Of a stretch of 64,000 nt of DNA, positions 53,148-61,945 are shown in pieces. Source of the DNA: Anderseniella sp963700735 (GTDB taxonomy: Bacteria > Pseudomonadota > Alphaproteobacteria > Rhizobiales > Aestuariivirgaceae). The notes beneath the pieces are model-generated. The model ran no database searches, was not told the origin of the DNA, and worked only from the letters and a program-made list of their open reading frames with translations. The number at the start of each line of letters is the position of its first letter. Positions within the stretch are counted from its first letter, which is position 1. Position numbers and translations under genes: made by a program. The stretch is taken from the NCBI GenBank assembly GCA_963700735.1, contig CAVOYR010000007.1, positions 442,566 through 506,565 of the forward strand, in the 5' to 3' direction.

Positions 53148-56071
53148 GCGGGGGCCTGTCGCGGCGCAGTTTCCTGAAGGCAGGCGTTGTCGCTGGTGCA
53201 ACGCTGGCGTTGCCCGATTTCATCACCCGGTCGGGCCAGAGCCTGAGCGCGCTGGCTGCCCGGCGCCCGCCCGACTACGCGAAGATAGTCGACATTTACC
53301 GCAACAAGTGGACCTGGGACAAAACCGTCCGCGGCACCCACATGATCAACTGCTGGTACCAGGCGCATTGTGCCTTCGACGTCTATGTGCGCGACGGCAT
53401 CGTGTTCCGCGAGGAACAGGCGGCCGACTACCCGCAGCTCAATGCCGATGTGCCGGATATGAACCCGCGCGGTTGCCAGAAGGGTTGTTCGTTCTCCAAG
53501 CGCATGTACGAGGAAAGCCGTATCCGCTACCCGCTCAAGCAGATGGGCGAACGCGGGTCCGGCGACTGGGCGCGGGTCACCTGGGATGAAGCGCTGGATG
53601 ACATCGCCGACCGGTTTCTCGATGTGATCACCCAGGAGGGCACCGACCGGATTATCTGGGACATGGGCCCCGACATCAATGTCGGCGCGGCGAATGCCGC
53701 CCAGGCGCGGCTGGCGCAGTTGACTCACTCGATCTCGCTCGATTCGAACTCCTCGAATGGCGATGGCCATCGTGGCGCGTTCGAAACGTTCGGCAACATC
53801 TACATGGACCGCTCGATCGAGGATTACTTCTATTCCGACGTGATCCTGTTCTGGGGCTGCAACCCGATCGTCACGTCGATCCCGAACGCCCATTTCTTCA
53901 CCGAGGCCCGCTACAACGGCTCGACCATTGTGTGCGTCTCGCCGGACTATTCGCCCTCAGCCATCAAGGCAGACCTGTGGGTGCCGCTCAGCCCCGGCAC
54001 GGATGCCGCGCTGGCACTGGCCGTGGCGCGTGAGATCATCGAAGGCGGCCATGTGGACGAGGCCTTCGTGGCCGAACAGACCGACCTGCCGCTGCTGGTG
54101 CGCACCGACACAGGCAAGCTCCTCACCGAGAAGGACGCCAAGGGCGGCCGCACCGACCGCTTCATCCTGATGGACCGCACCCGCGGGCCGATGTCCGCCC
54201 CGGCCAAGTCGCTGGCACTGGGCGGGCTCGACCCGGTGCTCGACGTCAATGGAACCGTGACCCTGCCCGATGGCACCAGCGTGGCGGTGCGCTCGGTCTA
54301 TTCGCTGCTGCGCGAAAGGCTCAAGACCTATACCGCCGAAGCCGCTTCTGAAATGACCGGCACACCGGTCAAGGTGATCGAGAAGTTCGCCAAACTGTGC
54401 ATCGGGGCCAAGGCACTGTCGAACGTCTCCGGCAGCTCGATGAACAAGTACTTCCACGGCAACCTCACCGAACGCGCCATGATCCTGATCTGGGCGCTGC
54501 AGGGCAAGATGGGCAAGCCCGGCTGCGGCTATTCTGCCTTTGCCTTTCTCGCCAACGATGGCTGGGAGGACTACGTTTCCGGCTTCCGCAATGGCGACCG
54601 GCTGAAGTTTGGCCTGGATATCGGCAGCGGCCTGCTGGGCAAGCTGGCCAGCGGCGACACGGCCGAGATGTTCTTCAAGGACCTCGGCAATGACAGCTTC
54701 AACGACATCGGCGGCAACCTGCCGATCTGGACCTCGTCGGCCATGTTCTGGCACATCCACGGCGGCGTCATGGAAATGGCCGAGAACGCCCAGCAATGGG
54801 TGCCGGGCCTGAACAAGCCGGTGCAGGAGTTCGTCACCGAGGCGCTCGACAAGCACTGGGTGCCGGTGCAGCCGCCGCGCGGCACGGATCCGCGCATCAT
54901 GTTCCACTATTGCTCCAACCCGATGCGCTCGGTGCGCGGCTCGCAGAAGCTGCTCGAGGTGCTGTGGCCCAAGCTGAAGCTGTCCTGCACCATCGACTTC
55001 CGCATGAGTTCAACGGCGATGTGGTCCGACTACATCCTGCCGGCTGCCGCCTGGTATGAAACAACCGACCACAAGTGGGTGACGCCGCTGGTGCCGTTTA
55101 ACCACGTCACCAACAAGGCCGTCGAACCGCTGGGTGAATCCAAGCCTGACTTCTGGATATTCACCATGCTGGCGCGGCATATCGAGAAGCGTGCCAGGGA
55201 GCGTGGCCTGACCTCGATCACCTCGCACCTCGGCAAGACCATCCAGCTCGACAACCTGTATGACGACATGACGATGTCGGGCCGCTTCCTCGAGGATGAC
55301 ACTGACAAGGCCGCCGGCGCCATCATCGATGCGTCTGCCAACCTCAGCCACGTGTCGTGGGAGGAGCAGAAGGAAAAGGGTTACGCCCGTTACAATGACA
55401 TCGGCATTTCGCCGCTGGCCATCGGCAATGCGGGCAAGCTGGAAGAGGGCAAGGCGTTCATCCCGCTCACCTACCATCTGCACGACAAGTACCCGTACCC
55501 GACCCAGACAAGGCGCATCCAGTTCTACATCGATCATGATCTGTACCTGGAGCATGACGAACACCTGCCGACCTACAAGGAACCGCCGATGATGGGCGGT
55601 GACTATCCGCTGATGATGACCGGCGGGCATACCCGCTGGTCGATCCACGGGGTGTGGCGCGACAACCGGATGATGAACAGTCTCAACCGCGGCCAGCCCT
55701 ACATCATGCTCGGGGTGCAGGATGCGAAGTCGCGTGGCATTGACGACGGCGACTGGGTGCGCTGCTTCAACGACGTCGGCTCATTTGAACTCCGGGTAAA
55801 GGTGACGCACGGGCTTAGGCCCGGCCAGGCGTTCATGTACCACGCGTGGGAGAACTACCAGTTCGAGGGCAAGGGCGAACCGCGCCATGTCTCGCCGTCG
55901 CCGATCAACCCGGTGGAGCTGGCGGGTGATCACGCTCACCTGCGCGTCGGCATGCTGGAGGGTCAGCCCAACTGCTTCGACCGCGACACCCGCATCGAAG
56001 TGGAGAGGGTGTCCGGGCCGAGGAAGATGGCGTCCGAAGTTGAAAGCCAAAATGCTTCCGCTGGAGCGTAG
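53144..56071 (+). CDS. Type II DMSO-reductase-family enzyme, molybdopterin (alpha) subunit
   Basis: A 975-aa catalytic subunit, the size of EbdA. A Tat signal (LSRRSFLKAGVVAGATLALP) directs the folded enzyme to the periplasm. The FS0 iron-sulfur ligands are H66-x3-C70-x5-C76-x34-C111, keeping the His ligand and x34 spacing of NarG-type enzymes. The molybdenum ligand should be an Asp in SLDSNSSNGDGHRG (D200 or more probably D207). bis-MGD contacts include VILFWGCNPIVTSIPN, VPLSPGTDAALALA and HTRWSIHGVWRDNRMM. Relatives oxidise hydrocarbons, dimethyl sulfide or steroids, or reduce selenate, chlorate or nitrate; the substrate here is unknown. Start is GTG 53144. Confidence 0.9.
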   Translation: MSGGLSRRSFLKAGVVAGATLALPDFITRSGQSLSALAARRPPDYAKIVDIYRNKWTWDKTVRGTHMINCWYQAHCAFDVYVRDGIVFREEQAADYPQLNADVPDMNPRGCQKGCSFSKRMYEESRIRYPLKQMGERGSGDWARVTWDEALDDIADRFLDVITQEGTDRIIWDMGPDINVGAANAAQARLAQLTHSISLDSNSSNGDGHRGAFETFGNIYMDRSIEDYFYSDVILFWGCNPIVTSIPNAHFFTEARYNGSTIVCVSPDYSPSAIKADLWVPLSPGTDAALALAVAREIIEGGHVDEAFVAEQTDLPLLVRTDTGKLLTEKDAKGGRTDRFILMDRTRGPMSAPAKSLALGGLDPVLDVNGTVTLPDGTSVAVRSVYSLLRERLKTYTAEAASEMTGTPVKVIEKFAKLCIGAKALSNVSGSSMNKYFHGNLTERAMILIWALQGKMGKPGCGYSAFAFLANDGWEDYVSGFRNGDRLKFGLDIGSGLLGKLASGDTAEMFFKDLGNDSFNDIGGNLPIWTSSAMFWHIHGGVMEMAENAQQWVPGLNKPVQEFVTEALDKHWVPVQPPRGTDPRIMFHYCSNPMRSVRGSQKLLEVLWPKLKLSCTIDFRMSSTAMWSDYILPAAAWYETTDHKWVTPLVPFNHVTNKAVEPLGESKPDFWIFTMLARHIEKRARERGLTSITSHLGKTIQLDNLYDDMTMSGRFLEDDTDKAAGAIIDASANLSHVSWEEQKEKGYARYNDIGISPLAIGNAGKLEEGKAFIPLTYHLHDKYPYPTQTRRIQFYIDHDLYLEHDEHLPTYKEPPMMGGDYPLMMTGGHTRWSIHGVWRDNRMMNSLNRGQPYIMLGVQDAKSRGIDDGDWVRCFNDVGSFELRVKVTHGLRPGQAFMYHAWENYQFEGKGEPRHVSPSPINPVELAGDHAHLRVGMLEGQPNCFDRDTRIEVERVSGPRKMASEVESQNASAGA

Positions 56072-56573
56072 CGCCATTTATGGCGGCTTTGCCGCAGCGT
56101 TTCGCACGGCCGACGGCGGTGCAGGCGTGCTGGATGAAGCGGTGGTGCCGGCACCGCCACCTGCCGATGCGGGCAAGGCCTTCATGGCAGCGTTCGAGCC
56201 GTCTGTATCGAAGCGTGCGGTGTCGCTGCACGGGTCGTCCCATGCCGAGCGCGACCAGACCGATCTCTACCAGGAGCTGATCCGCTGGTATGATCACTTC
56301 GGCCTCAAGCGCCGCGACGGGGGCGAACTGCCCGACCACCTTGCCATCATGCTGGAGTTCCTGCAGTTCCTGACATTCCAGGAACATGCCAACGCTGGCG
56401 ACCGTGCCGCCGTGCGAAGTCTCAACAAGGCACAGGGCGATTTCATCACCCGCCATCTCGTACCGATGGTGACGGAGATCATCGCGCAGCTGGACACGGA
56501 TGTGCCGCGCTATCGTGAACTGCCGAGCGCCTTGCTGGCGTTCCTCGAGGATGAACTTCGCGACCTGACGTGA
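56052..56573 (+). CDS. TorD/DmsD-like molybdoenzyme assembly chaperone (delta)
   Basis: A 173-aa helical protein of the TorD/NarJ/DdhD type that holds the alpha subunit during cofactor insertion and before Tat export. Recognisable features are RSAIYGGFAAAFR at the start, SVSLHGSSHAERDQTDLYQELIRWYDHFGLK-like text in the middle, and LPDHLAIMLEFLQFLTFQE, the conserved helix of this chaperone group. Its ATG lies 20 bases inside the end of the alpha gene. It is the last gene of the operon and converges on soxG. Confidence 0.88.
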   Translation: MLPLERSAIYGGFAAAFRTADGGAGVLDEAVVPAPPPADAGKAFMAAFEPSVSKRAVSLHGSSHAERDQTDLYQELIRWYDHFGLKRRDGGELPDHLAIMLEFLQFLTFQEHANAGDRAAVRSLNKAQGDFITRHLVPMVTEIIAQLDTDVPRYRELPSALLAFLEDELRDLT

Positions 56574-56603
56574 CGGGTCCGGGCCGAGGGCAGAGTGATG
56601 CGC

Positions 56604-57203
56604 TCAGCGCACCTCGTAGCCCCACTCCAGCGCCAGCTCGCACATGCCACGCCAGAAGCCCTCCGCAAAGCTGCGGTGGACCAGCAGGTCGAAGCTGTCT
56701 GCCCCGGTGCAGGCCACGACGACCCCGACATGACCGATCTGCGTTGCGGCCACCATGCCCGGCTTGAACCTGCTTTCACTCAGGTCAACCGGCGTTCCCT
56801 TGGCCAGCACGTCGCGTGAACGCGGACCTGACAGCCGGATCATCGTGCGGCCATGGCTCTGCGAGGTCACGAGCCCGGCATTGCCGATTGCCTTGCCGAG
56901 CCGTTGCGTCAGACCGCCAGCGCTGCCCGTCTTCACTGCAATCCAGTGGCCGGGCTGAACCCCCAGCAGGCTTGCGCCACGCGCCGATGACGATTGTCCC
57001 ATGGCGGGCAATGCCAGCCCGAGTTCCTTTTTCAGCGCTGCGGCAGCTGCAGTTGCCTGGCCGCTGGCAGCGATCACGCTGACCAGCTCACATCCGCGTG
57101 CGACCGACAGCACGGCGCCTGGACCTTGCGCCAGCGTGCGTCCATACCGGCCTGCCACGGCAACGCCATCGAGGGCGCAAACCTGCATCAGTGCCTCAGC
57201 CAT
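56604..57203 (-). CDS. soxG: Sarcosine oxidase gamma subunit
   Basis: A 199-aa small subunit of heterotetrameric sarcosine oxidase, related to the C-terminal T-protein fold. GSAGGLTQRLGKAIGNAGLVTSQSHGRTMIRLSGPRSRDVLAKG (quoted in parts) and the ending HRSFAEGFWRGMCELALEWGYEV are typical. It overlaps the soxA stop by eight bases and is the last gene of the soxBDAG operon. Confidence 0.9.
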   Translation of the reverse strand: MAEALMQVCALDGVAVAGRYGRTLAQGPGAVLSVARGCELVSVIAASGQATAAAAALKKELGLALPAMGQSSSARGASLLGVQPGHWIAVKTGSAGGLTQRLGKAIGNAGLVTSQSHGRTMIRLSGPRSRDVLAKGTPVDLSESRFKPGMVAATQIGHVGVVVACTGADSFDLLVHRSFAEGFWRGMCELALEWGYEVR

Positions 57204-60144
57204 TGGCCTTCTCCCCTTCAGGATCGATGAACACCGGCGAGCAGACCGCCGCCTCGATGTAGACGTCGCGCAGGCCATCCCACAGGATGATCTTCTCGCC
57301 ATGGCGTTTGCGCCCGCCCTTCAGCATTGCCAGCCCGATCCAGGCACCCAACGCCGGCGAATAGGCAACCGACGACACGTAGCCCTGGTCGTTCGCCGTG
57401 GACGGCTTGTCGTCGGGCCGCAGCAGGTGCGAGCCGGCGCGGAACCTCATCGACGGGTCCAGCGGCTTGACCCCCACCAGCTGTTGCCGGTCCGGCTCGT
57501 GCATGGCGTCACGCTGGCTCATCATGCGGCCGATGTGGTCCTTGTTGGGCGAGTTCATCCGCCCCAGCCCGACGTCGTCCGCCGTGTGCCGGCCGTTGAT
57601 CTCGTTGTGGGTCACGAAGCCCTTCTCGATGCGCATGGTGTTGAGCGCCTCAAGGCCATAGGGCTGGATGCCGTGCGGCTGGCCTGCATGCATGATGGCC
57701 GAGGCAACCGCCTCGCCATAGCCGGCCGGCACCGCCAGTTCGTAGGCCAGTTCGCCCGAGAACGAGATCCGGAACAGCCGCCCGGGGATCGACCCCATCA
57801 CCGTCACGTCACGTGCAGACAGGAACGGGAACCCCTCGTTCGACAAGTCAATGTCGACCAGCGCGCCCAGCACATCGCGTGACTTTGGCCCGGCAATGGC
57901 CATCTGCGCCCACTCGTCCGACACCGACACGTATTGCACGTCAAGCTCGGGCCACAGTGCCTGGTGACAGAACTCGAGGTGGCGCATGCTTTCTGCCGCA
58001 TGGCCGGTGGTGGTGGTCATGAAGTAGCGCGTGTCGCCCAGCCGCGACGTGGTGCCGTCGTCACCGACGAACCCGTCCTCGCGCAGCATCAGCCCGTAGC
58101 GGGCCTTGCCCACCGGCAGCTTGGCAAAGGCGTTTGAATAGACCCGGTTGAGGAACTCGGCTGCATCCTTGCCGCCGATCTCGATCTTGCCCAGCGTGGA
58201 CACATCGCAGATGCCGACGTTCGCACGGGTGTTGAGAACCTCGCGGGTCATGGCGGCCAGCCAGTCCTCACCGTCGCGCGGGAACCAGCTTGAGCGGTAC
58301 CACAGCCCGCTTTCCACGAAGGCCGCGCCCAGCTTCTGCGCCCAGCCATGCAGCGGCGACTTGCGCACCGGGCGGAAATGATCGCCCACGTGCTGTCCGC
58401 CCAGCGCCCCGAACGACACCGGCGTATAGAACGGCCGGAACGTGGTGGTGCCGATCTCGGGGATCGGGCGGCCGGTGGCCTCGGCCAGGATGGCGATGGC
58501 ATTGACGTTGCCCAGCTTGCCCTGGTCGGTTGCCATGCCGGTAGTGGTGTAGCGCTTGGCCAGCTCGATATGGTCATAGCCTTCGCGCGCTGCCAGCGGC
58601 ATGTCCTTGGCATTGACGTCGTTCTGGTAGTCGATGAAGGCCTTGCCGGTGGACTGCTTGACCCACCACAGCGGGCTGACGCTGTAACCGGCATCGTCGC
58701 GGGCCTTGGGCACGGCGGCGGACCGCTTCGGTGCAAACCCGGCAGCGGTTGCAGCGCGCTCGCCACAGGCCGCCCCATCGGCCAGGCAGCCACTCAGGCT
58801 CCATTCACCTTTGGCCGAGCCTGCGGCTTGCGTCCACGGGTCATGTTCCGGCGGCATGAAGCAGATGCGCGCATCGTCCCAAACCGGCTTGGCGCCGCGC
58901 TGGCAGGCAAGGTGCACCACCGGGCTCCATCCGCCAGACATGGCGAGCGACTGGCATGGCACGGTGTCGTGGCCGTTGATTTCGATCCCCGTCATGCCGT
59001 GCTTGCCGCCATTGACGTTGGTGACCAGCGCCCCGCGGATCACCGGCACACCACCGGTCTCAAGCTTCGGCGCATCCGCTCGCGAGTCGATGATCGCCTC
59101 GACGTGGATGCCGTGGGCGCGCATGTCCAGCGCCGTGCGATAGCCTGAATCGTTTGAGGTAAACACTGCCGCAGACCGCCCGGCAGCAACGCCATACTGG
59201 TTGGCGTAGGCGCGCATGGCAGATGCCATCATCACGCCGGGCCGGTCGTTGCCGCCGAATACCACGGGGCGCTCCTCGGCACCGGTCGCCATCACGCAGC
59301 GATTGGTGATGATACGCCACAGCTTTTCCACCGGCACGTTGTGGTCGGGCTCGGCGACGTTCTTCTGCACCTTCTCAAGCGCGCCGAACACCGCGTCGTC
59401 ATAGGCCCCGAACACGGTCGTGCGGGCCATCAGCTGCACGTTCGGCATGGTTTCCAGTTCGGCGATGATGGTGCCGGCCCAGCTCACGCCATCAGTGCCG
59501 CCGATTTCCTCGCGTTCGCGCAGCAGCGAACCACCCAGCCGGGCATGCTCATCGGCGAGGATGACGCGTGCGCCGGCCTTGGCCGCTGCCCGTGCCGCCA
59601 TCAGGCCGGCAGGACCGGAGCCCACCACCAGCACGTCGCAGTGGGCATAGGCCTTCTCGTAGCGGTCCGGATCAGCTTCGTAGCTCAACCGGCCCAGGCC
59701 TGCTGCCTTGCGGATGATCGGTTCGTAGATGGTTTCCCAGAACCGCTTCGGCCACATGAAGGTCTTGTAGTAGAAGCCGGCCACGAACAGCGACGAAGCC
59801 AGCGAGTTGATCGCACCGACGTCATGGGTGAGGGACGGCCAGCAGTTCTGGCTGCGCGCAACCAGCCCGTCGTAGAGCTCCTGCATGGTGGCGCGGGTGT
59901 TCGGTTCCTGCCGTCCCCCGGTGCCGATCTCCATCAGCGCGTTGGGTTCAGCTGCACCGCACGTCACCACCGAGCGCGGCCGGTGGTACTTGAACGACCG
60001 GCCCATCAGCAACTGGCCATTGGCCAGCAGCGCAGACGCCAGCGTGTCACCTGGGTGGCCGGTCATGGCCTTGCCATCGAACGAGAAACTGATCTCGCGG
60101 CTGCGGTCGATCAGCCCGCCCTTGTTCAGACGCAACGAGGTCAT
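57196..60144 (-). CDS. soxA: Sarcosine oxidase alpha subunit
   Basis: A 982-aa subunit that binds NAD and, with beta, completes the enzyme. The N-terminal ferredoxin-like region (FSFDGKAMTGHPGDTLASALLANG) is followed by the dinucleotide fold CDVLVVGSGPAGLMAARAAAKAG and a C-terminal aminomethyltransferase (GcvT-like) domain (LNTRANVGICDVSTLGKIEI, LAYELAVPAGYGEAV, GLEALNTMRIEKGFVTHNEI) that passes the methyl carbon to tetrahydrofolate. Start MTSLRLNKGGLIDRSREI at 60144 overlaps the soxD stop by 4 bp. Confidence 0.95.
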   Translation of the reverse strand: MTSLRLNKGGLIDRSREISFSFDGKAMTGHPGDTLASALLANGQLLMGRSFKYHRPRSVVTCGAAEPNALMEIGTGGRQEPNTRATMQELYDGLVARSQNCWPSLTHDVGAINSLASSLFVAGFYYKTFMWPKRFWETIYEPIIRKAAGLGRLSYEADPDRYEKAYAHCDVLVVGSGPAGLMAARAAAKAGARVILADEHARLGGSLLREREEIGGTDGVSWAGTIIAELETMPNVQLMARTTVFGAYDDAVFGALEKVQKNVAEPDHNVPVEKLWRIITNRCVMATGAEERPVVFGGNDRPGVMMASAMRAYANQYGVAAGRSAAVFTSNDSGYRTALDMRAHGIHVEAIIDSRADAPKLETGGVPVIRGALVTNVNGGKHGMTGIEINGHDTVPCQSLAMSGGWSPVVHLACQRGAKPVWDDARICFMPPEHDPWTQAAGSAKGEWSLSGCLADGAACGERAATAAGFAPKRSAAVPKARDDAGYSVSPLWWVKQSTGKAFIDYQNDVNAKDMPLAAREGYDHIELAKRYTTTGMATDQGKLGNVNAIAILAEATGRPIPEIGTTTFRPFYTPVSFGALGGQHVGDHFRPVRKSPLHGWAQKLGAAFVESGLWYRSSWFPRDGEDWLAAMTREVLNTRANVGICDVSTLGKIEIGGKDAAEFLNRVYSNAFAKLPVGKARYGLMLREDGFVGDDGTTSRLGDTRYFMTTTTGHAAESMRHLEFCHQALWPELDVQYVSVSDEWAQMAIAGPKSRDVLGALVDIDLSNEGFPFLSARDVTVMGSIPGRLFRISFSGELAYELAVPAGYGEAVASAIMHAGQPHGIQPYGLEALNTMRIEKGFVTHNEINGRHTADDVGLGRMNSPNKDHIGRMMSQRDAMHEPDRQQLVGVKPLDPSMRFRAGSHLLRPDDKPSTANDQGYVSSVAYSPALGAWIGLAMLKGGRKRHGEKIILWDGLRDVYIEAAVCSPVFIDPEGEKANG

Positions 60145-60506
60145 GAGCGCTTTCCTCCAGCCTTGCTGGCAACCGTCTTGCTGGCAACCGTCTTGCTGGC
60201 AGGCGTCTTCCTGACGGCGGCCCTGGGGGCAGGCGCGGGCGACCAGCTGCTCGCTGGTGACACGGCATACACGTCGTGGGTCATGGAATCGCGCTCCACC
60301 ACCAGCCACTGGCGGCATCCGCCGGTGTGGTGCCAGTGCTCGGCAATGCGGCCGCGAATGTTGTCGCGGGTGTGTACGTAGTCGTGCCACTGGTCCATCG
60401 TGCCGTCACCGGTTTCGGTGGGGCGAACCTTGGTGGCATCGCCCTTGATGTAGAACTCGTCAGTGGTGCGGCGCCCGCAATGGGGGCAGTCGATCAGTGT
60501 AGCCAT
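60141..60506 (-). CDS. soxD: Sarcosine oxidase delta subunit with lysine/alanine-rich tail
   Basis: A 121-aa subunit with zinc ligands in DCPHCGRRTTDEF and HHTGGCRQWL, and WHDYVHTRDNIRGRIAEHW. The normal SoxD domain ends near residue 85; here it is followed by a tail of about 35 residues rich in Ala, Pro, Lys and Ser, built partly from TVASK/TPASK repeats encoded by a tandem 15-bp repeat. It lies between soxB and soxA; an intergenic palindrome separates it from soxB. Confidence 0.9.
   Translation of the reverse strand: MATLIDCPHCGRRTTDEFYIKGDATKVRPTETGDGTMDQWHDYVHTRDNIRGRIAEHWHHTGGCRQWLVVERDSMTHDVYAVSPASSWSPAPAPRAAVRKTPASKTVASKTVASKAGGKRS
60162..60206 (-). repeat. Tandem 15-bp repeat in the soxD tail
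   Basis: Three head-to-tail units CTTGCTGGCAACCGT: two identical (60162-60176, 60177-60191) and a third differing at two bases (60192-60206). They encode the repeated TVASK / TPASK pentapeptide. Copy number of such in-frame repeats often varies between strains. Confidence 0.9.
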
Positions 60507-60523
60507 CGGTCAGTGTCCTCAAT

Positions 60524-60568
60524 GCAATTCCAGGAAAAGTGGAGACCGGTTTTCCGTCCGGAACTGCG
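60524..60568. repeat. Dispersed palindromic repeat, copy C
   Basis: Nearly identical to copy A: ends GCAATTCC and GGAACTGC, core ACCGGTTTTCCGTCCGG. Unlike copies A and B it is not between convergent genes but inside the minus-strand sox operon, between the soxB stop (60577) and the soxD start (60506), where a hairpin could affect soxB mRNA stability or read-through. Confidence 0.85.
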
Positions 60569-60576
60569 AAAATCAA

Positions 60577-61827
60577 TCAGTGCAAGTTGGCCTGCGCGCC
60601 GTGCGCGGTTTCGTCGATCACGTGACCGGTGCGGAACCGGTCCATGCGCATTGCCGCGTTGAGCTCGTGCGGCGCGTCTTTCGCGATGGTGTGGGCAAAG
60701 CACCAGCCCGATGCTGGCGTCGCCTTGAACCCGCCATAACACCACCCGGCATTGAGGTAGAGGTTGTCGATGGGGGTCTTCGAGATGATCGGCGAGCCGT
60801 CCATCGACATGTCCATCACGCCGCCCCAGGCACGCAGCACCCGGGCGCGCGACAGCGACGGCACCATCGCCAGCCCGCATTCGATGACATGCTCGACCAT
60901 CGGCAGGTTGCCGCGCTGCGCATACGAATTGTAGCCGTCGATGTCGCCACCGAACACCAGCCCGCCCTTGTCCGACTGCGAGATGTAGAAGTGTCCGACG
61001 CCGAACGTCACAACGTTGTCGATCCACGGCTTCAGCCCTTCCGACACGAACGCCTGCAGGACGTGGCTGTCGATGGGCAGTTCCAGCCCGGCCATCTGTG
61101 CCACGCGCGACGAGTTGCCGGCCGCAGCCAGGCCCAGCTTCTTGCAGCCGATGAACCCGCGCGTGGTCTCGACGCCGGTGACCTTGCCGCCCTCGCGCCT
61201 TATGCCGGTGACCTCGCAATGCTGGATGATGTCCACGCCGCGGCTGTCTGCCCCGCGCGCATAGCCCCAGGCCACCGCGTCATGGCGCACTGTGCCGCCA
61301 CGGCGTTGCAGCAGGCCGCCCATGATCGGGAACCGGCCATTGTCGAAATTGAGGAACGGAACCATCTCCTTCAGCGAATGCCGGTCAAGCAGCTCGGCGT
61401 CGACACCGTGCATGCGCATCGCGTTGCCGCGGCGGGTATATGCATCGCGCTGGCCATCGGAGTGGTACAGGTTGATCACGCCACGCTGTGAAACCATGGC
61501 GTTGAAGTTGAAGTCCTGCTCGAGGCCTTCCCACAGCTGCAGCGACTTCTCATAGAACGGCTCGTTGCCGGGCAGCAGGTAGTTGGACCGGATGATCGTG
61601 GTGTTGCGGCCGATGTTGCCGGACCCCAGGTATCCCTTCTCGATCACCGCGACGTTGGTGATGCCATGCACCTTGGCGAGGTAGTAGGCCGTCGACAGCC
61701 CGTGACCGCCACCACCGACGATGATCACGTCGTAGGACGGCTTCGGGTCGGGCGAACGCCACGCCGGTTGCCAGTTCTGGTGATTGGTCAGCGCATTGCG
61801 CGCCAGCGAAAAGATCGAATATGTCAT
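60577..61827 (-). CDS. soxB: Sarcosine oxidase beta subunit
   Basis: A 416-aa flavin subunit oxidising sarcosine to glycine and a methylene group. It has SYDVIIVGGGGHGLSTAYYLAK (FAD motif), GSGNIGRNTTIIRSNYLLPGNEPFYEKSL, AWGYARGADSRGVDIIQ and the ending YLNAGWCYGGFKATPASGWCFAHTIA, all SoxB hallmarks. Start MTYSIFSLARNALTNHQNW at 61827 matches relatives; the frame runs open for 440 bases upstream but that is antisense to the divergent regulator. It heads the soxBDAG operon. Confidence 0.95.
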   Translation of the reverse strand: MTYSIFSLARNALTNHQNWQPAWRSPDPKPSYDVIIVGGGGHGLSTAYYLAKVHGITNVAVIEKGYLGSGNIGRNTTIIRSNYLLPGNEPFYEKSLQLWEGLEQDFNFNAMVSQRGVINLYHSDGQRDAYTRRGNAMRMHGVDAELLDRHSLKEMVPFLNFDNGRFPIMGGLLQRRGGTVRHDAVAWGYARGADSRGVDIIQHCEVTGIRREGGKVTGVETTRGFIGCKKLGLAAAGNSSRVAQMAGLELPIDSHVLQAFVSEGLKPWIDNVVTFGVGHFYISQSDKGGLVFGGDIDGYNSYAQRGNLPMVEHVIECGLAMVPSLSRARVLRAWGGVMDMSMDGSPIISKTPIDNLYLNAGWCYGGFKATPASGWCFAHTIAKDAPHELNAAMRMDRFRTGHVIDETAHGAQANLH

Positions 61828-61945
61828 GCGGGTCTTGCCTGTGCTGTCGGCGGCAGGCCTGCCAGGGCCCGGCGCGTCGCAACTGTAGGACGGGTCCGTG
61901 CAAAAGCTGTTGTCTCCATGAGCCGCAGACTTTACTCTGCGCGCC

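Noticed and set aside
60162..60206. Short tandem repeats as a possible CRISPR remnant
   Set aside because: Units are 15 bp with no spacers and lie in frame inside soxD; this is a coding tandem repeat.
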